A DNA stretch of 64,000 bases. It comes from Limnohabitans sp. Rim8. Lineage in GTDB: Bacteria > Pseudomonadota > Gammaproteobacteria > Burkholderiales > Burkholderiaceae_C. Positions 1-8,679 of this stretch are shown here, piece by piece. Position numbers and translations under genes: made by a program. Numbering within the stretch: position 1 is the first letter of the stretch; the number at the start of each line of letters is the position of its first letter. The notes under the pieces were generated by a model. It saw only the letters and a program-made list of their open reading frames with translations. It searched no databases and had not been told where the DNA came from. The DNA is taken from contig CAMDKK010000003.1 in assembly GCA_945901045.1 (NCBI GenBank), forward strand, positions 58,183 to 122,182, written 5' to 3'.

Positions 1-706
1 CGCCAAGGATGACTACCGGCGCCACGAGACCCCAAATGGCTTCACGCAAGCTGGGCCAAAAAGGTGGTCGCGGCATGGAATTTTCTTCAAGACCAAACCC
101 TTTGATGCGGCTGATTACTACTGCGGGAATGATCAGTGCGAGACCCGCCAGGAGTCCAGGAATCATCCCGGCGGCAAACAGCGCGGGCACGCTGGCATTG
201 GGCACACTGACGCTGTAGACAACGAAGGCGATTGACGGTGGGATGAGAATGTCAGTAGCGGCCGCAGCGCCAACAATGCTGGCCGAGAACGGCGGCGGGT
301 AACCCGCACGCGACATGGCTGCAATCATCACCCCACCCACTGCTGCAGCATTGGCAACTGCCGAACCGCTGATTCCTCCTAGGACCATAGCCACCGCGAT
401 CGCTACCAAGGGCAGCATGCCCGGACCGCGTCCTACACAAGCGATCGCAAAATCGACCAAGCGACGAGCAATTCCGGATCGATCAAAGATCGCGCCGACC
501 AATACGAACATCGGTAAGGCCATCAAGGGATAGGAGGAGATCGAAGCAACTGCATTTTGTGCCGCTGGCAGCAGCCCAAACCAAGGCTGACCTCCATGGG
601 TCAACATCAGCGTGGCCAAGCCTGCTGTTGCCAAAGCCACAGCGACCGGCACACCCAGTGCCATGCACAGGATGAACAAACCAAATAGCACCAAGCCGGC
701 CATCAT
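1..706 (-). CDS. dctM: TRAP transporter large permease DctM (partial, runs off the left edge)
   Basis: Reading the minus strand from an ATG at 706 gives an uninterrupted frame to base 1. It encodes the N-terminal part (about 235 residues) of a very hydrophobic protein with the glycine- and alanine-rich helices of the DctM/SiaM family, for example a segment reading VLGGISGSAVANAAAVGG, which is the conserved GxSGSAxAdaaa region. DctM is the ion-coupled membrane permease of TRAP transporters for C4-dicarboxylates, sialic acid or other organic acids. Its start overlaps the dctQ stop by one base (TGATG), so the two are translationally coupled. The C-terminus, and probably the periplasmic DctP receptor gene, lie outside the window, so substrate cannot be assigned. 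The family call is firm. Confidence 0.9.
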   Translation of the reverse strand, partial: MMAGLVLFGLFILCMALGVPVAVALATAGLATLMLTHGGQPWFGLLPAAQNAVASISSYPLMALPMFVLVGAIFDRSGIARRLVDFAIACVGRGPGMLPLVAIAVAMVLGGISGSAVANAAAVGGVMIAAMSRAGYPPPFSASIVGAAAATDILIPPSIAFVVYSVSVPNASVPALFAAGMIPGLLAGLALIIPAVVISRIKGFGLEENSMPRPPFWPSLREAIWGLVAPVVILG

Positions 707-1215
707 CAAGCGATCCCCCTTCTGAGCCAGCCACCCCAGGCTGCACGCCAGGCCCCCAGCCCGCAGAGCAGTGCGAGCGGTAGGGTCAGCCACCATCTTG
801 GAACATCCAGACTGGACACCTTTTCTTGATAAGCGTATTCACCTATCGCCGTCTTGACGAGCAGCAGCGCCAAAGCCGTCAGAACCAAGGTGGTCAGCCA
901 GACCGATAGCATTCGTAATCGCCGCCGTGTTTGCGTATTTTTGCTGTCGTACAAGAACTCAACCCGTATATGCTGGTCATGGAATGCCGCAGCTGCCGCA
1001 CCCGCAAAAACCAAGAGCAACATCAGAAAAACTGAAACTTCCTCGCTCCATCCGATTGACACGTCAGAGACATAACGCAAGACCACATTGGCGAAGGTGA
1101 TTAAGGTCATGAGCGCGATCGCAACCGTTGCCAATACGTCCTCCAGCCGCCAGGGCCGCGATGTGACCTGTTCGACTTCAGTGCCTATTGGTTCAGATTC
1201 GTTCGACGAAATCAT
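706..1215 (-). CDS. dctQ: TRAP transporter small permease DctQ
   Basis: Encodes 169 residues with four hydrophobic segments, the usual architecture of the DctQ small integral membrane subunit that partners DctM in TRAP transporters. The first helix region (about 27-48) and the second (about 60-78) frame the typical W-x-EE-V-S segment (GWSEEVSVFLMLLLVF), which is the best family signature here. The gene is immediately upstream of dctM with overlapping stop and start. An ATG at 1215 is the only sensible start. A LysR gene lies upstream on the same strand, so it could control transport, but the roughly 155-base gap between them shows no clear operator. Substrate is unknown. Confidence 0.88.
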   Translation of the reverse strand: MISSNESEPIGTEVEQVTSRPWRLEDVLATVAIALMTLITFANVVLRYVSDVSIGWSEEVSVFLMLLLVFAGAAAAAFHDQHIRVEFLYDSKNTQTRRRLRMLSVWLTTLVLTALALLLVKTAIGEYAYQEKVSSLDVPRWWLTLPLALLCGLGAWRAAWGGWLRRGIA

Positions 1216-1371
1216 AAATACCTAGGTTGCGTCCTTGCGAAGGTAGCCGACCTCTGCCGTCATTAACCCGAAGGAATTAGCGTAAGTATTCGAAGCCTGT
1301 AGATCCAAGTCAAACGAAAAATTTTGGCTTGTTTGGTCCATTTTTTCTGGACTGAAGTCGGTGCTTCTTCT

Positions 1372-2304
1372 CTAGGCCCTGATGGGATCCATCCACACCA
1401 GTTCGGGTGATGAATCCTGACAAAACTGCACGCTGACTTCGATCAAAATATCGGACAGCAGGCGTTGAAGCTGACTCTGCGGATCGGATATGTACGTGAC
1501 TTGCATTTCGAGAGGGGGAAAGGAGGTTCCAACCGGGATCATTGTCAGGTTCCCAGCCTGTAAATCCTCTTGGACAAGCACGCCGGGGATGATCGCCACG
1601 CCCAACCCATCCTTCGCCAGACGAATCATGGTTGACAAGGAGGTTCCACAGTACATTCTCCGCGGGCCGCCATGGGGTGCAAACACCGCTTCTGTATTTG
1701 CATGAGGTATGGAGCCATGGCTGAAGGACAGGATTGGGTACTTTGAAAGGTTTTCTACGGTCATGGGCACATTATTTTGAATCAACTGCGGGGATGCCAC
1801 CCAATGACAAGCCATCTGAAAAAGCCGTTGATGAACCGCTCCTGGTGTCGTCTGACCTACCAGCGTTACGGCAAGATCGATACTGCCAAGGGCCAGACGC
1901 TGCATCAGGTTCTGACTGGTGTCAGCCTGCAGATCCAATTCTATTTTTGGATAACGTGTTTCAATCGTTCGAAGAAATAAAGAAAGAATCGCATTGGCCG
2001 CCGTATCGATGATGCCTAGCCTAACGCGGCCACTGAAGGCATCAGAACCCCGGATCGTGGATTGAAAATCACTTTCAAGCTGAAGCAAACGCTCAGCGAT
2101 CGACAGTGCATCACGCCCCTGTTGGGTGAGGCGGATGTTGCGACCCTGACGCTCAAATAACCTAACGCCCAATTCTTCTTCAAGGGACTGAATGCGAGCC
2201 GAAACCGCCGATAAAGTGGAGTTCATCCGCTCAGCCGTCTTGGTGAAACTGCCCAAGCGCGCAATCCACACAAAAGTTTCAAGGAATCTGAGGTTCACAT
2301 GCAT
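1372..2304 (-). CDS. LysR-family transcriptional regulator
   Basis: About 310 residues starting at the ATG at 2304 (MHVNLRFLETF). A longer reading would need a TTG at 2370 and adds 22 residues that do not match the family. Residues 1-62 are a classic LysR winged helix-turn-helix (FLETFVWIARLGSFTKTAE, then SAVSARIQSLEEELGVRLFER), followed by a substrate-binding effector domain of ordinary length. The gene is upstream of and co-directional with dctQM (stop at 1372, dctQ start at 1215), so it may be a regulator of that transporter. LysR regulators more often act on divergent genes, but the divergent side here is a 590-base gap. The inducer is unknown. Confidence 0.9.
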   Translation of the reverse strand: MHVNLRFLETFVWIARLGSFTKTAERMNSTLSAVSARIQSLEEELGVRLFERQGRNIRLTQQGRDALSIAERLLQLESDFQSTIRGSDAFSGRVRLGIIDTAANAILSLFLRTIETRYPKIELDLQADTSQNLMQRLALGSIDLAVTLVGQTTPGAVHQRLFQMACHWVASPQLIQNNVPMTVENLSKYPILSFSHGSIPHANTEAVFAPHGGPRRMYCGTSLSTMIRLAKDGLGVAIIPGVLVQEDLQAGNLTMIPVGTSFPPLEMQVTYISDPQSQLQRLLSDILIEVSVQFCQDSSPELVWMDPIRA

Positions 2305-2896
2305 CGGTCCACGGTCGACTGGCACAAAGTTCAGGACCACCCAGCTTAAGGCGGCGTGTGAAAACTTCAATCTGCAAAGTTGGTTAATTTATCCACGACT
2401 CTAACACTCTTGTATTTAAATCGCAGGGTAAAGATTTTCTAAGGATTCTTCAATTAAATCTATGCCCCAGATTTGTTGCACTCAGCTTATGCCAGCATGT
2501 TTTCAGCAGCGATCCGATATTTTCTAGTTGTTAAGCCTGACTGTCAGGGGATTGGATTTCAACAACTTGTCAACAGATTTACAGTCGGTATTGCAAGGAG
2601 AAGATAGGCAAACCCATTCGCTGCAAAGAAGATTTTTACTGTGTATTTTTTGGTTCTGCTTTGGCTTTACAGAGGGACATCAAAGTCCCTGAACTGAGAC
2701 AGGGTCAGCGCGCTTAGATGGATTACGGATCAAGCTATCATTGGTCAAAATGCAGTAACTTGGTTGTATCTATGGCGCACTGAGATGCCAGTCGTGAAAT
2801 GGGTAGAAGTCGCGCGTTCTTGATTGGTAGGCTGAAATATCCTTACTTACCCTTTAATTCTTTTGCGCAGAATTGATAGATCAGTTGAGGGCGTGA
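2305..2896. other. Gene-poor intergenic stretch
   Basis: Nearly 600 bases between the LysR start and the next plus-strand gene. No frame on either strand carries a convincing protein. The DNA is AT-richer than its neighbours. The only structure noted is a short perfect hairpin, GGGAC-6-GTCCC at about 2674-2689, without a clear T run. It presumably holds the lysR promoter and that of the following gene, but no convincing -35/-10 pair stood out. Confidence 0.5.
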
Positions 2897-3331
2897 ATGG
2901 TAGCCTCTCACATCATGAATTATTATATTTTTATCTATGGAACCTTATTGCCTGGGCTGGGTTTACATCCGCACATGCTTGGCGGATTATGGGTTGCTGA
3001 TGCTCGCTGTCATGCGCATTTGTATGACTTGGGGGAATACCCCGGGATGACACGCTCTATGCCAGGAGACCCATCATGCGTCACTGGTGAGGTATATACA
3101 GTGGATGAGTCTCACTTACATCGACTGGATGAGTTAGAGGGGCTGGTACCCGGAAATGATGAGGCGTCTTTGTATTTACGGCAGCGCATTACCCTTGTCA
3201 ACCCTGGAAATTTGTTGTCTTTTGAGGTTTGGGGTTATTTCTACAACGGCAGTTTGACGGGGTGTCCTCGTATTCATAGCGGGGACTACAAGGAATATTT
3301 ATCTTGCAAATTTTCTGGCCTACGAGAATAA
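2897..3331 (+). CDS. Gamma-glutamylcyclotransferase-like (AIG2/GGCT fold) protein
   Basis: 144 residues. Near the N-terminus is the family hallmark IFIYGTLLPG (nucleotide- or substrate-binding loop Y-G-T/S-L), and in the middle LDELEGLVPG with an acidic residue in the position of the catalytic glutamate of GGCT/GGACT enzymes, followed by Y-L-R-Q, matching the family's YxR pattern. These enzymes release 5-oxoproline from gamma-glutamyl amines or peptides. The ATG at 2897 has a GAGGG about 8 bases upstream; the ATG at 2915 is an alternative. The gene stands alone and is AT-richer than neighbours, suggesting separate acquisition. It lies just upstream of a gamma-glutamylation operon, but about 180 bases separate them and co-transcription is not shown. 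Confidence 0.7.
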   Translation: MVASHIMNYYIFIYGTLLPGLGLHPHMLGGLWVADARCHAHLYDLGEYPGMTRSMPGDPSCVTGEVYTVDESHLHRLDELEGLVPGNDEASLYLRQRITLVNPGNLLSFEVWGYFYNGSLTGCPRIHSGDYKEYLSCKFSGLRE

Positions 3332-3510
3332 AAAAAAAGTCATACCCAGATGATCCTTTTTAAGATGCATATTTGAATAAGATAACCACTTCGACCCATC
3401 ATGCATTTGATACTGTCGTGATCGTGAAAACCCGAGGCGTGTAATGCCTAATCTTGATAGTGTGTGGGTAAGAGAATGATTAACATGTGGAGGAAACTTA
3501 AAGACACTTT

Positions 3511-4239
3511 ATGAACCTGCGTATGGCCGTTTTGCTGACCAACGACGACACCTCGGCATTTGCTTCGCATTTTCCGAACGACGGGCAAAAGGTGGTGGAG
3601 TTTCTTAAACCACTGCGGCCCGAATGGTCGTATGAGGTGGTGTCGGTCAAGGACGGGGTACTGCCCGCCAGATCTCGAGACTTCGACGGCTACGTCATCA
3701 CTGGTAGTCCGGCGTCGGTCAACGACGACAGCTTGCCCTGGGTGAGGCAACTGCTGGATTTCATCCGGGCCGTGCATGCCGCACGCCAACCCTTGGTGGG
3801 CCTGTGCTTTGGCCACCAGGCGGTGGCTCGGGCGTTGGGCGGACTGGTGGGGCGCAATGCCGCGGGCTGGGGCCTTGGCACCGCGCCCACCCAATGGCAT
3901 TTAGATCGCCCCTGGATGACGCCACCCCAAGCCACCACCACCTTGATGGCCGCGCACAACGAACAGGTCATCCGCATGCCTGAAGGCGCGGTGTGTCTGG
4001 GCGGCAGTGAATTTTGCCCCATCGGCTCGATGCAGATCGGCCAGCACATCTGGACCACCCAGTTCCACCCCGAGATGCCGCTGGTGTTCATGCAGGCTTT
4101 GCTCGGCTACCTGACCGACAAGCTCGACGCCGACACGATGGCCCGCGCCCACGCCAGCCTGGCCAACGCCGCCGATGTGCCACTGTTTGGGCAGTGGATG
4201 GTGCAGTTTTTTGATGGTTGTTTTGAAAGAGCGCAATGA
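3511..4239 (+). CDS. Class I glutamine amidotransferase-like hydrolase
   Basis: 242 residues with a complete class I amidotransferase triad: nucleophile Cys99 in GLCFGHQ, and His187/Glu189 in QFHPEM. There is no synthetase domain, so it is a stand-alone hydrolase, as in PuuD or the AtdA2-type proteins of aniline degradation that cleave gamma-glutamyl amides. It is the first gene of an operon; its stop overlaps the P450 start (ATGA). The downstream glutamine synthetase-like ligase and PuuC-like dehydrogenase suggest that it removes glutamate from a gamma-glutamylated intermediate. That role is inferred from context; the fold and active site are seen directly. An SD-like GGAGG sits rather far (16 bases) upstream of the ATG at 3511; an ATG at 3523 is also possible. 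Confidence 0.85.
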   Translation: MNLRMAVLLTNDDTSAFASHFPNDGQKVVEFLKPLRPEWSYEVVSVKDGVLPARSRDFDGYVITGSPASVNDDSLPWVRQLLDFIRAVHAARQPLVGLCFGHQAVARALGGLVGRNAAGWGLGTAPTQWHLDRPWMTPPQATTTLMAAHNEQVIRMPEGAVCLGGSEFCPIGSMQIGQHIWTTQFHPEMPLVFMQALLGYLTDKLDADTMARAHASLANAADVPLFGQWMVQFFDGCFERAQ

Positions 4240-5501
4240 CGGTTTGGAATCCCACCGATGACGGACACGCCGACTTGTCGGACCACGATCGCTATGTGAA
4301 CGGCACGCCGCACAACACCTTCAAGCGCCTGCGCGACGAAGACCCCATGGCCTGGTGCAACTGGGCCGATGGCAAGGGCTTTTGGTCGGTCACGCGGCAT
4401 GCAGATATTTTGGAGCTCAACCGCAACCACCAGCGCCTCAGTTCTGCCCAGGGCATCCGCATGGAAGACCAGTCGCATGAAGAGTACATGGCGCGGCGGA
4501 CCTTTCAAGAGACCGACCCACCCGAGCACACCCGCACCCGCATGTTGGTGGCCAAGGCCTTTTCCAAGCCCATGATGGCGCTCTACGAAGACCAGATCCG
4601 TGAGCTGTGTGTTGGCATCCTTGACCAGGCCCTGGCGTTGGGCGAGTTTGACGCCACGCACCAGATTGCCCGCCAGTTGCCCATGCGCATGCTCGGGCGC
4701 ATCGCGGGCCTGCCCGAGGAGGATCTGGATTGGCTGGTGGACAAGGGCGATGCGCTCATGGCCAACACTGACAGCGACTTCACCAGCCATGTGGTCGACA
4801 AAATGGACACCGAGGCCTACCGCTTCATGCCGTTTCGCTCGCCTGCAGGGGCAGACTTGTATGACTACGCGTCCCAGCTCATGGAGCGCAAGCGCAAAGT
4901 GGGCGACACCAGTGGCGTGCTGCACCTGATCACACAGCCCGACGCCCAGGGTAACGTGATCAGCGACACCGAATTTCGCAACTTCTTTTGTCTGCTGGTG
5001 GCCGCGGGCAACGACACCACGCGCTATTCGATCGCTGCCGCTTTGCACGCGCTGGCCAACCAACCCGGCCTGATGGCGCAGCTCAAGGCGGTGCAGGGCG
5101 AAGCCGCCTGGGAGGGCGTGGCCGACGAGTTCATCCGCTGGGCCTCACCCGCCACGCACTTTCGCCGCACCGCGACCGAAGACTTCGAATACCACGGCAA
5201 GCGCGTCAAGGCGGGCGACAAGGTGCTGCTGTGGTTCATCTCGGGCAACCGCGATGAGCGGGCTTTTGATCGCCCATTCACCGTTGACCTGAACCGGGGC
5301 GTGAACCGCCACCTGTCGTTCGGGCAGGGTGGGGCGCATGCCTGTCTGGGCATGTGGCTGGCACGGCTGGAGTTGCGCGTCTTGATGCAAGAGCTGATCA
5401 AGCGGGTCGACCGCATCGAGCAAACGGGTGAGCACGCCTTTTTGCGATCCAACTTTGTCTCCGGTATCAAACTTTTGCCCGTGCGCATGCACCTGATCTG
5501 A
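4236..5501 (+). CDS. Cytochrome P450
   Basis: 421 residues, normal for a soluble bacterial P450 (class I, needing ferredoxin and reductase). Visible motifs: the I-helix oxygen-activation segment AAGNDTTR, the K-helix ExxR in DEFIRWASP, and the heme-thiolate loop FGQGGAHACLG with Cys370. That loop has one more residue than the commonest FGxGxHxCxG form, as in the CYP125-like FGGTGAHYCIG type. No signal peptide. It is translationally coupled to the upstream amidotransferase and followed 11 bases later by the ligase gene, with a [2Fe-2S] ferredoxin two genes on as the likely electron donor. The substrate is probably an amine or its gamma-glutamyl derivative, judged only from neighbours. No dedicated reductase is encoded in this operon. 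Confidence 0.93.
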   Translation: MTVWNPTDDGHADLSDHDRYVNGTPHNTFKRLRDEDPMAWCNWADGKGFWSVTRHADILELNRNHQRLSSAQGIRMEDQSHEEYMARRTFQETDPPEHTRTRMLVAKAFSKPMMALYEDQIRELCVGILDQALALGEFDATHQIARQLPMRMLGRIAGLPEEDLDWLVDKGDALMANTDSDFTSHVVDKMDTEAYRFMPFRSPAGADLYDYASQLMERKRKVGDTSGVLHLITQPDAQGNVISDTEFRNFFCLLVAAGNDTTRYSIAAALHALANQPGLMAQLKAVQGEAAWEGVADEFIRWASPATHFRRTATEDFEYHGKRVKAGDKVLLWFISGNRDERAFDRPFTVDLNRGVNRHLSFGQGGAHACLGMWLARLELRVLMQELIKRVDRIEQTGEHAFLRSNFVSGIKLLPVRMHLI

Positions 5502-5512
5502 AAGGAACCACC

Positions 5513-6805
5513 ATGTCAAATGCTCAAGAACGCCTGCGGGTGCTGTTTTGTGATCACCTCGCCATTGCGCGGGGCAAATACGTCACCCTCAAGCCTGGAC
5601 AGGGCGGTGGTGCCCGTTTTTGCCGGGGCACTTTTGGCGTCACTTACGAAAAAGAGCTGATCCCGGCCCCAGGTGCGATGGTCATGGAAGGCCTGCCCGA
5701 CATGGAGGCTGTCTACACCCCCGAGGACATTCGCCCCGGCTGGCAGCCCTTCACCCAGGTGGCGGTGGGTGACCTGAAAGCCAACGACGGCACGCCTCTG
5801 CCCATGTGCGGGCGCAGTGCCTTGAAGCGCGCCGTAGCCGACTGGCAGGCCATGGGCTACGAGCCGATGGTGGGCATTGAACTCGAAGCCTTTGCCTTCC
5901 AAATCGAGCCTGACGGCTCGCTCAAACCCTACGACACGCCTGCGGCCCATGTGTATTCCACAGGCCCATTTTCCGACCCGAGGGGCTTCACCGACACCCT
6001 GTGGGAAAAAGCCACGGCAGCGGGCTTTCGCATCGACAGCATGAACACCGAGTACGACGCGCCGCAGTTTGAGTTCACGCTCACCTACGACCGCGCCGTC
6101 AAGGCGGTGGACGACATCTTTTTGTTTCGCCTGCTGGCACGCGAAGTTGCTTTCCAGCACGGCATCGTGCTGACCTTCATGCCCAAGCCGATCCTCACGG
6201 TGGGCGGCAGCGGCGTGCACATCAACTTCAGCCTGCGCGACGGCCAAGGCCACAATGCGATCTCGGGCGGTCACGACGCCAGCCAGTTCAACGCCCTCAC
6301 ACTGGGCTGTACCGCCGGACTCATGCACCACCACCAGGCGCTGGCTGGTTTATTGGCCCCGAGCGCCAACTCTTACCAACGCCTGCAACCGGCCAGTTTG
6401 TCTGGCTTTTGGCAAAACTGGGCGGTGGACCACCGGGGTGTGACCGTGCGCCTGTCGGCCGAAACCGGACCTGGCGCGCGCATTGAGCACCGCATGGGCG
6501 ACGCTGCGGCCAACCCTTACACCCACACGGCTGCAGTGCTCCAAGCGGCTCGCTTGGGCGTGGCCAATGCTTATGCACTCCAACCCTTCGAAACGGGCGA
6601 TTGCCTCGAAAACAAGGACGCCACCCAGAGCGTGCCCGACACTTTGACGGGTGCCCTCGACGCGCTCGAAGCCGACACGGCGCTCACCCAGGCCCTGGGC
6701 GAAGGCCTGGTGGCCAACCATGTGGGCATCAAGCGCCACGAGATCGAGCGCACGGCAGGCTTGGAAGGCGATGCCCTGCGCGACCACTACATCCGATTCA
6801 TCTGA
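5513..6805 (+). CDS. Glutamine synthetase-like gamma-glutamyl-amine ligase
   Basis: 430 residues with a glutamine synthetase catalytic domain: metal-binding acidic motif GIELEAF, the NTEYDAPQFEF segment, and GSGVHINFSL in the ATP/ammonia site region. It resembles the PuuA/IpuC/GlnT class, shorter and more divergent than housekeeping GlnA, and lacks an adenylylation loop I could recognise. Such enzymes use ATP to join glutamate's gamma-carboxylate to an amine (putrescine, isopropylamine, aniline), protecting the amino group for later oxidation. Its place between a P450 and a ferredoxin, with an amidotransferase at the head of the operon, supports that role. A good SD (AAAGGAACCACC) precedes the ATG at 5513. 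The amine is unknown. Confidence 0.85.
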   Translation: MSNAQERLRVLFCDHLAIARGKYVTLKPGQGGGARFCRGTFGVTYEKELIPAPGAMVMEGLPDMEAVYTPEDIRPGWQPFTQVAVGDLKANDGTPLPMCGRSALKRAVADWQAMGYEPMVGIELEAFAFQIEPDGSLKPYDTPAAHVYSTGPFSDPRGFTDTLWEKATAAGFRIDSMNTEYDAPQFEFTLTYDRAVKAVDDIFLFRLLAREVAFQHGIVLTFMPKPILTVGGSGVHINFSLRDGQGHNAISGGHDASQFNALTLGCTAGLMHHHQALAGLLAPSANSYQRLQPASLSGFWQNWAVDHRGVTVRLSAETGPGARIEHRMGDAAANPYTHTAAVLQAARLGVANAYALQPFETGDCLENKDATQSVPDTLTGALDALEADTALTQALGEGLVANHVGIKRHEIERTAGLEGDALRDHYIRFI

Positions 6806-6822
6806 TCAGAAAGAACCCCCCC

Positions 6823-7137
6823 ATGCCCCAAGTGCACTGGATCATGCGCAACGGCGATCGCGTGAGCGACGACGTCAACGAAGGTGTCAACCTGATGGAC
6901 GCCGCCCAGATGAATGGCATCCCCGGTGTGGCGGGCGAGTGCGGCGGTTGTCTGTCATGTGCCACCTGCCACGTCTATGTCGATGAAGCCTGGCTGTCTG
7001 CCTGCCCGCCCATGGAAGAGGTGGAAAATGCCATGCTCGACATCGTCATAGCGCCCCGCCAAAGCGGCAGCCGCCTGAGCTGCCAGCTGATCGCGTCGAG
7101 TGAGTTGAATGGCATCGTGCTGAATGTGCCGGATTGA
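6823..7137 (+). CDS. [2Fe-2S] ferredoxin, putidaredoxin/adrenodoxin type
   Basis: 104 residues starting at the ATG at 6823. The cluster-binding cysteines are visible as C-x5-C-x2-C in GECGGCLSCATC, with the fourth cysteine in RLSCQL near residue 87, the spacing of vertebrate-type P450 ferredoxins. It most likely passes electrons to the P450 two genes upstream. A matching FAD-dependent ferredoxin reductase is absent from the operon. The Fpr-type ferredoxin-NADP reductase at 45-46 kb, or a host enzyme elsewhere, would have to serve. The longer open frame upstream of this ATG overlaps the ligase gene and is not coding. Confidence 0.93.
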   Translation: MPQVHWIMRNGDRVSDDVNEGVNLMDAAQMNGIPGVAGECGGCLSCATCHVYVDEAWLSACPPMEEVENAMLDIVIAPRQSGSRLSCQLIASSELNGIVLNVPD

Positions 7138-7179
7138 ATCTTGATGGACCATTGATGCCTTGAACGGTTGGAAAAAAAA

Positions 7180-8664
7180 TTGAAACAAGAACACATCGAC
7201 GCGCTGCGTCACCAAACCATTCCTGATCAGGGCTTGTTGATCGACGGCCAGCGGGTTTCTGCGGCATCGGGTCAGGCGATGCCGGTGGTTTCGCCCATCG
7301 ACGGGCATACCTTGTGCAGCATCGCTGCTGCCGGTGCCGTGGATGTCGACCGCGCCGTGCAAGCGGCGCGCCGCACTTTTGAGCAAGGCGTGTGGTCGCG
7401 CATGGCACCTGCCGAGCGTAAGAAAATCCTGCTTCGCATTGCCGAACGCATTGAGTCGCACCATGCTGAGTTGGCGGTGCTGGGCGTGCGCGACAACGGC
7501 ACTGAAATTGCCATGGCCTGGAAGGCCGAGCCGGGCAGTGCGGCGGGCACCTTTCGTTATTACGCCGAGTGCGTGGACAAGGTCAACGGCGAGATCGCGC
7601 CCACGCCAGAGGGCACGCTGGGGCTGATCCACAAGGAAGCGGTGGGCGTGGTCGCGGCCATCGTGCCGTGGAACTTTCCACTCATGATCGGCGCCTGGAA
7701 GATCGCCCCCGCGCTGGCGGCGGGCAACTCGGTGGTGCTCAAACCTTCAGAAGACGCATCATTGTCTTTGCTGCGCTTGGCGCAGCTGTGCCTGGATGCG
7801 GGCTTGCCCCCGGGCGTGCTCAACGTGATCACCGGCACAGGCGCAGAAGCGGGGGAGGCGCTGGCGCGGCACATGGATGTGGACCTCTTGGCCTTCACCG
7901 GCTCTGGTCCGGTGGGGCGCTTGCTGCTCAAAGCTTCGGCCGAGTCCAACCTCAAACGGGTTTACCTGGAGCTGGGTGGCAAGTCACCCAATATTGTTTT
8001 TGACGATGCGGCTGATTTGGCGCACGCCGCCAAGGTCTCGGCCATGGGTATTTACCGCAACAGTGGGCAGGTCTGCGTGGCGGGCTCGCGCCTCTTGGTG
8101 CAGCGCTCGGTGCACGACGAATTCGTGGAGCGCGTGCAAAACATTGCCACCAGTTTGCGTGTGGGTGACCCGTTGGATGTGACGACCGAGATTGGTGCGG
8201 TGAGCAGCGCCCGCCAGTTGGCCAAAAACCTGGCGGCGGTGCAGACCGCGCAACAACAGGGCGCCCGTCTGCGCGTGGGTGGCCAGGCTTTGCAGCCGGT
8301 GGCCGGTGGCAGCTACATGGCGCCTGCTTTGTTTGACGGTGTGACGCCCGACATGGCCCTGGCCCGCGAAGAAGTCTTTGGTCCCGTGCTCGCCGTGCTG
8401 CCCTTCAACGACGAAGCCGAGGCCGTTCGCTTGGCCAACGATACGACCTATGGCCTGGCTTCTGCTGTTTGGACGGGCAGCCTTTCGCGTGCCCACCGCA
8501 TGGTGCGCGCCATCAAGGCCGGGGTGGTGCATGTCAACACCTATGGCGGGCCGGACATCACGGTGCCGCTGGGCGGGGTGCGCCAGTCGGGCAACGGGCA
8601 CGACAAGTCGATGCACGCCATGGACAAATACCTGGACCTGAAGACCGCTTGGATTCAGCTCTGA
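7180..8664 (+). CDS. NAD(P)-dependent aldehyde dehydrogenase, PuuC-like
   Basis: About 494 residues, family-typical. Catalytic features: PWNFP and the Rossmann-side KPSE, general base Glu in LELGGKSPN, nucleophile Cys in SGQVCVAGSR, and EEVFGPV. The C-terminal stretch SGNGHDKSMHAMDKYLDLK closely follows that of E. coli PuuC (gamma-glutamyl-gamma-aminobutyraldehyde dehydrogenase), so oxidation of a gamma-glutamylated amino-aldehyde is a reasonable assignment. The start is uncertain because no ATG fits: TTG at 7180 follows GGTTGGA at 7166-7172, and TTG at 7168 is the other option. It lies 42 bases after the ferredoxin and 15 before the aminotransferase. Confidence 0.88.
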   Translation: MKQEHIDALRHQTIPDQGLLIDGQRVSAASGQAMPVVSPIDGHTLCSIAAAGAVDVDRAVQAARRTFEQGVWSRMAPAERKKILLRIAERIESHHAELAVLGVRDNGTEIAMAWKAEPGSAAGTFRYYAECVDKVNGEIAPTPEGTLGLIHKEAVGVVAAIVPWNFPLMIGAWKIAPALAAGNSVVLKPSEDASLSLLRLAQLCLDAGLPPGVLNVITGTGAEAGEALARHMDVDLLAFTGSGPVGRLLLKASAESNLKRVYLELGGKSPNIVFDDAADLAHAAKVSAMGIYRNSGQVCVAGSRLLVQRSVHDEFVERVQNIATSLRVGDPLDVTTEIGAVSSARQLAKNLAAVQTAQQQGARLRVGGQALQPVAGGSYMAPALFDGVTPDMALAREEVFGPVLAVLPFNDEAEAVRLANDTTYGLASAVWTGSLSRAHRMVRAIKAGVVHVNTYGGPDITVPLGGVRQSGNGHDKSMHAMDKYLDLKTAWIQL

Positions 8665-8679
8665 TTTTCAAGGAAAAAA

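Noticed and set aside
2371-2896. tRNA or small RNA gene in the gap
   Set aside because: No cloverleaf, anticodon-arm pattern or clear promoter-terminator pair was found by eye.
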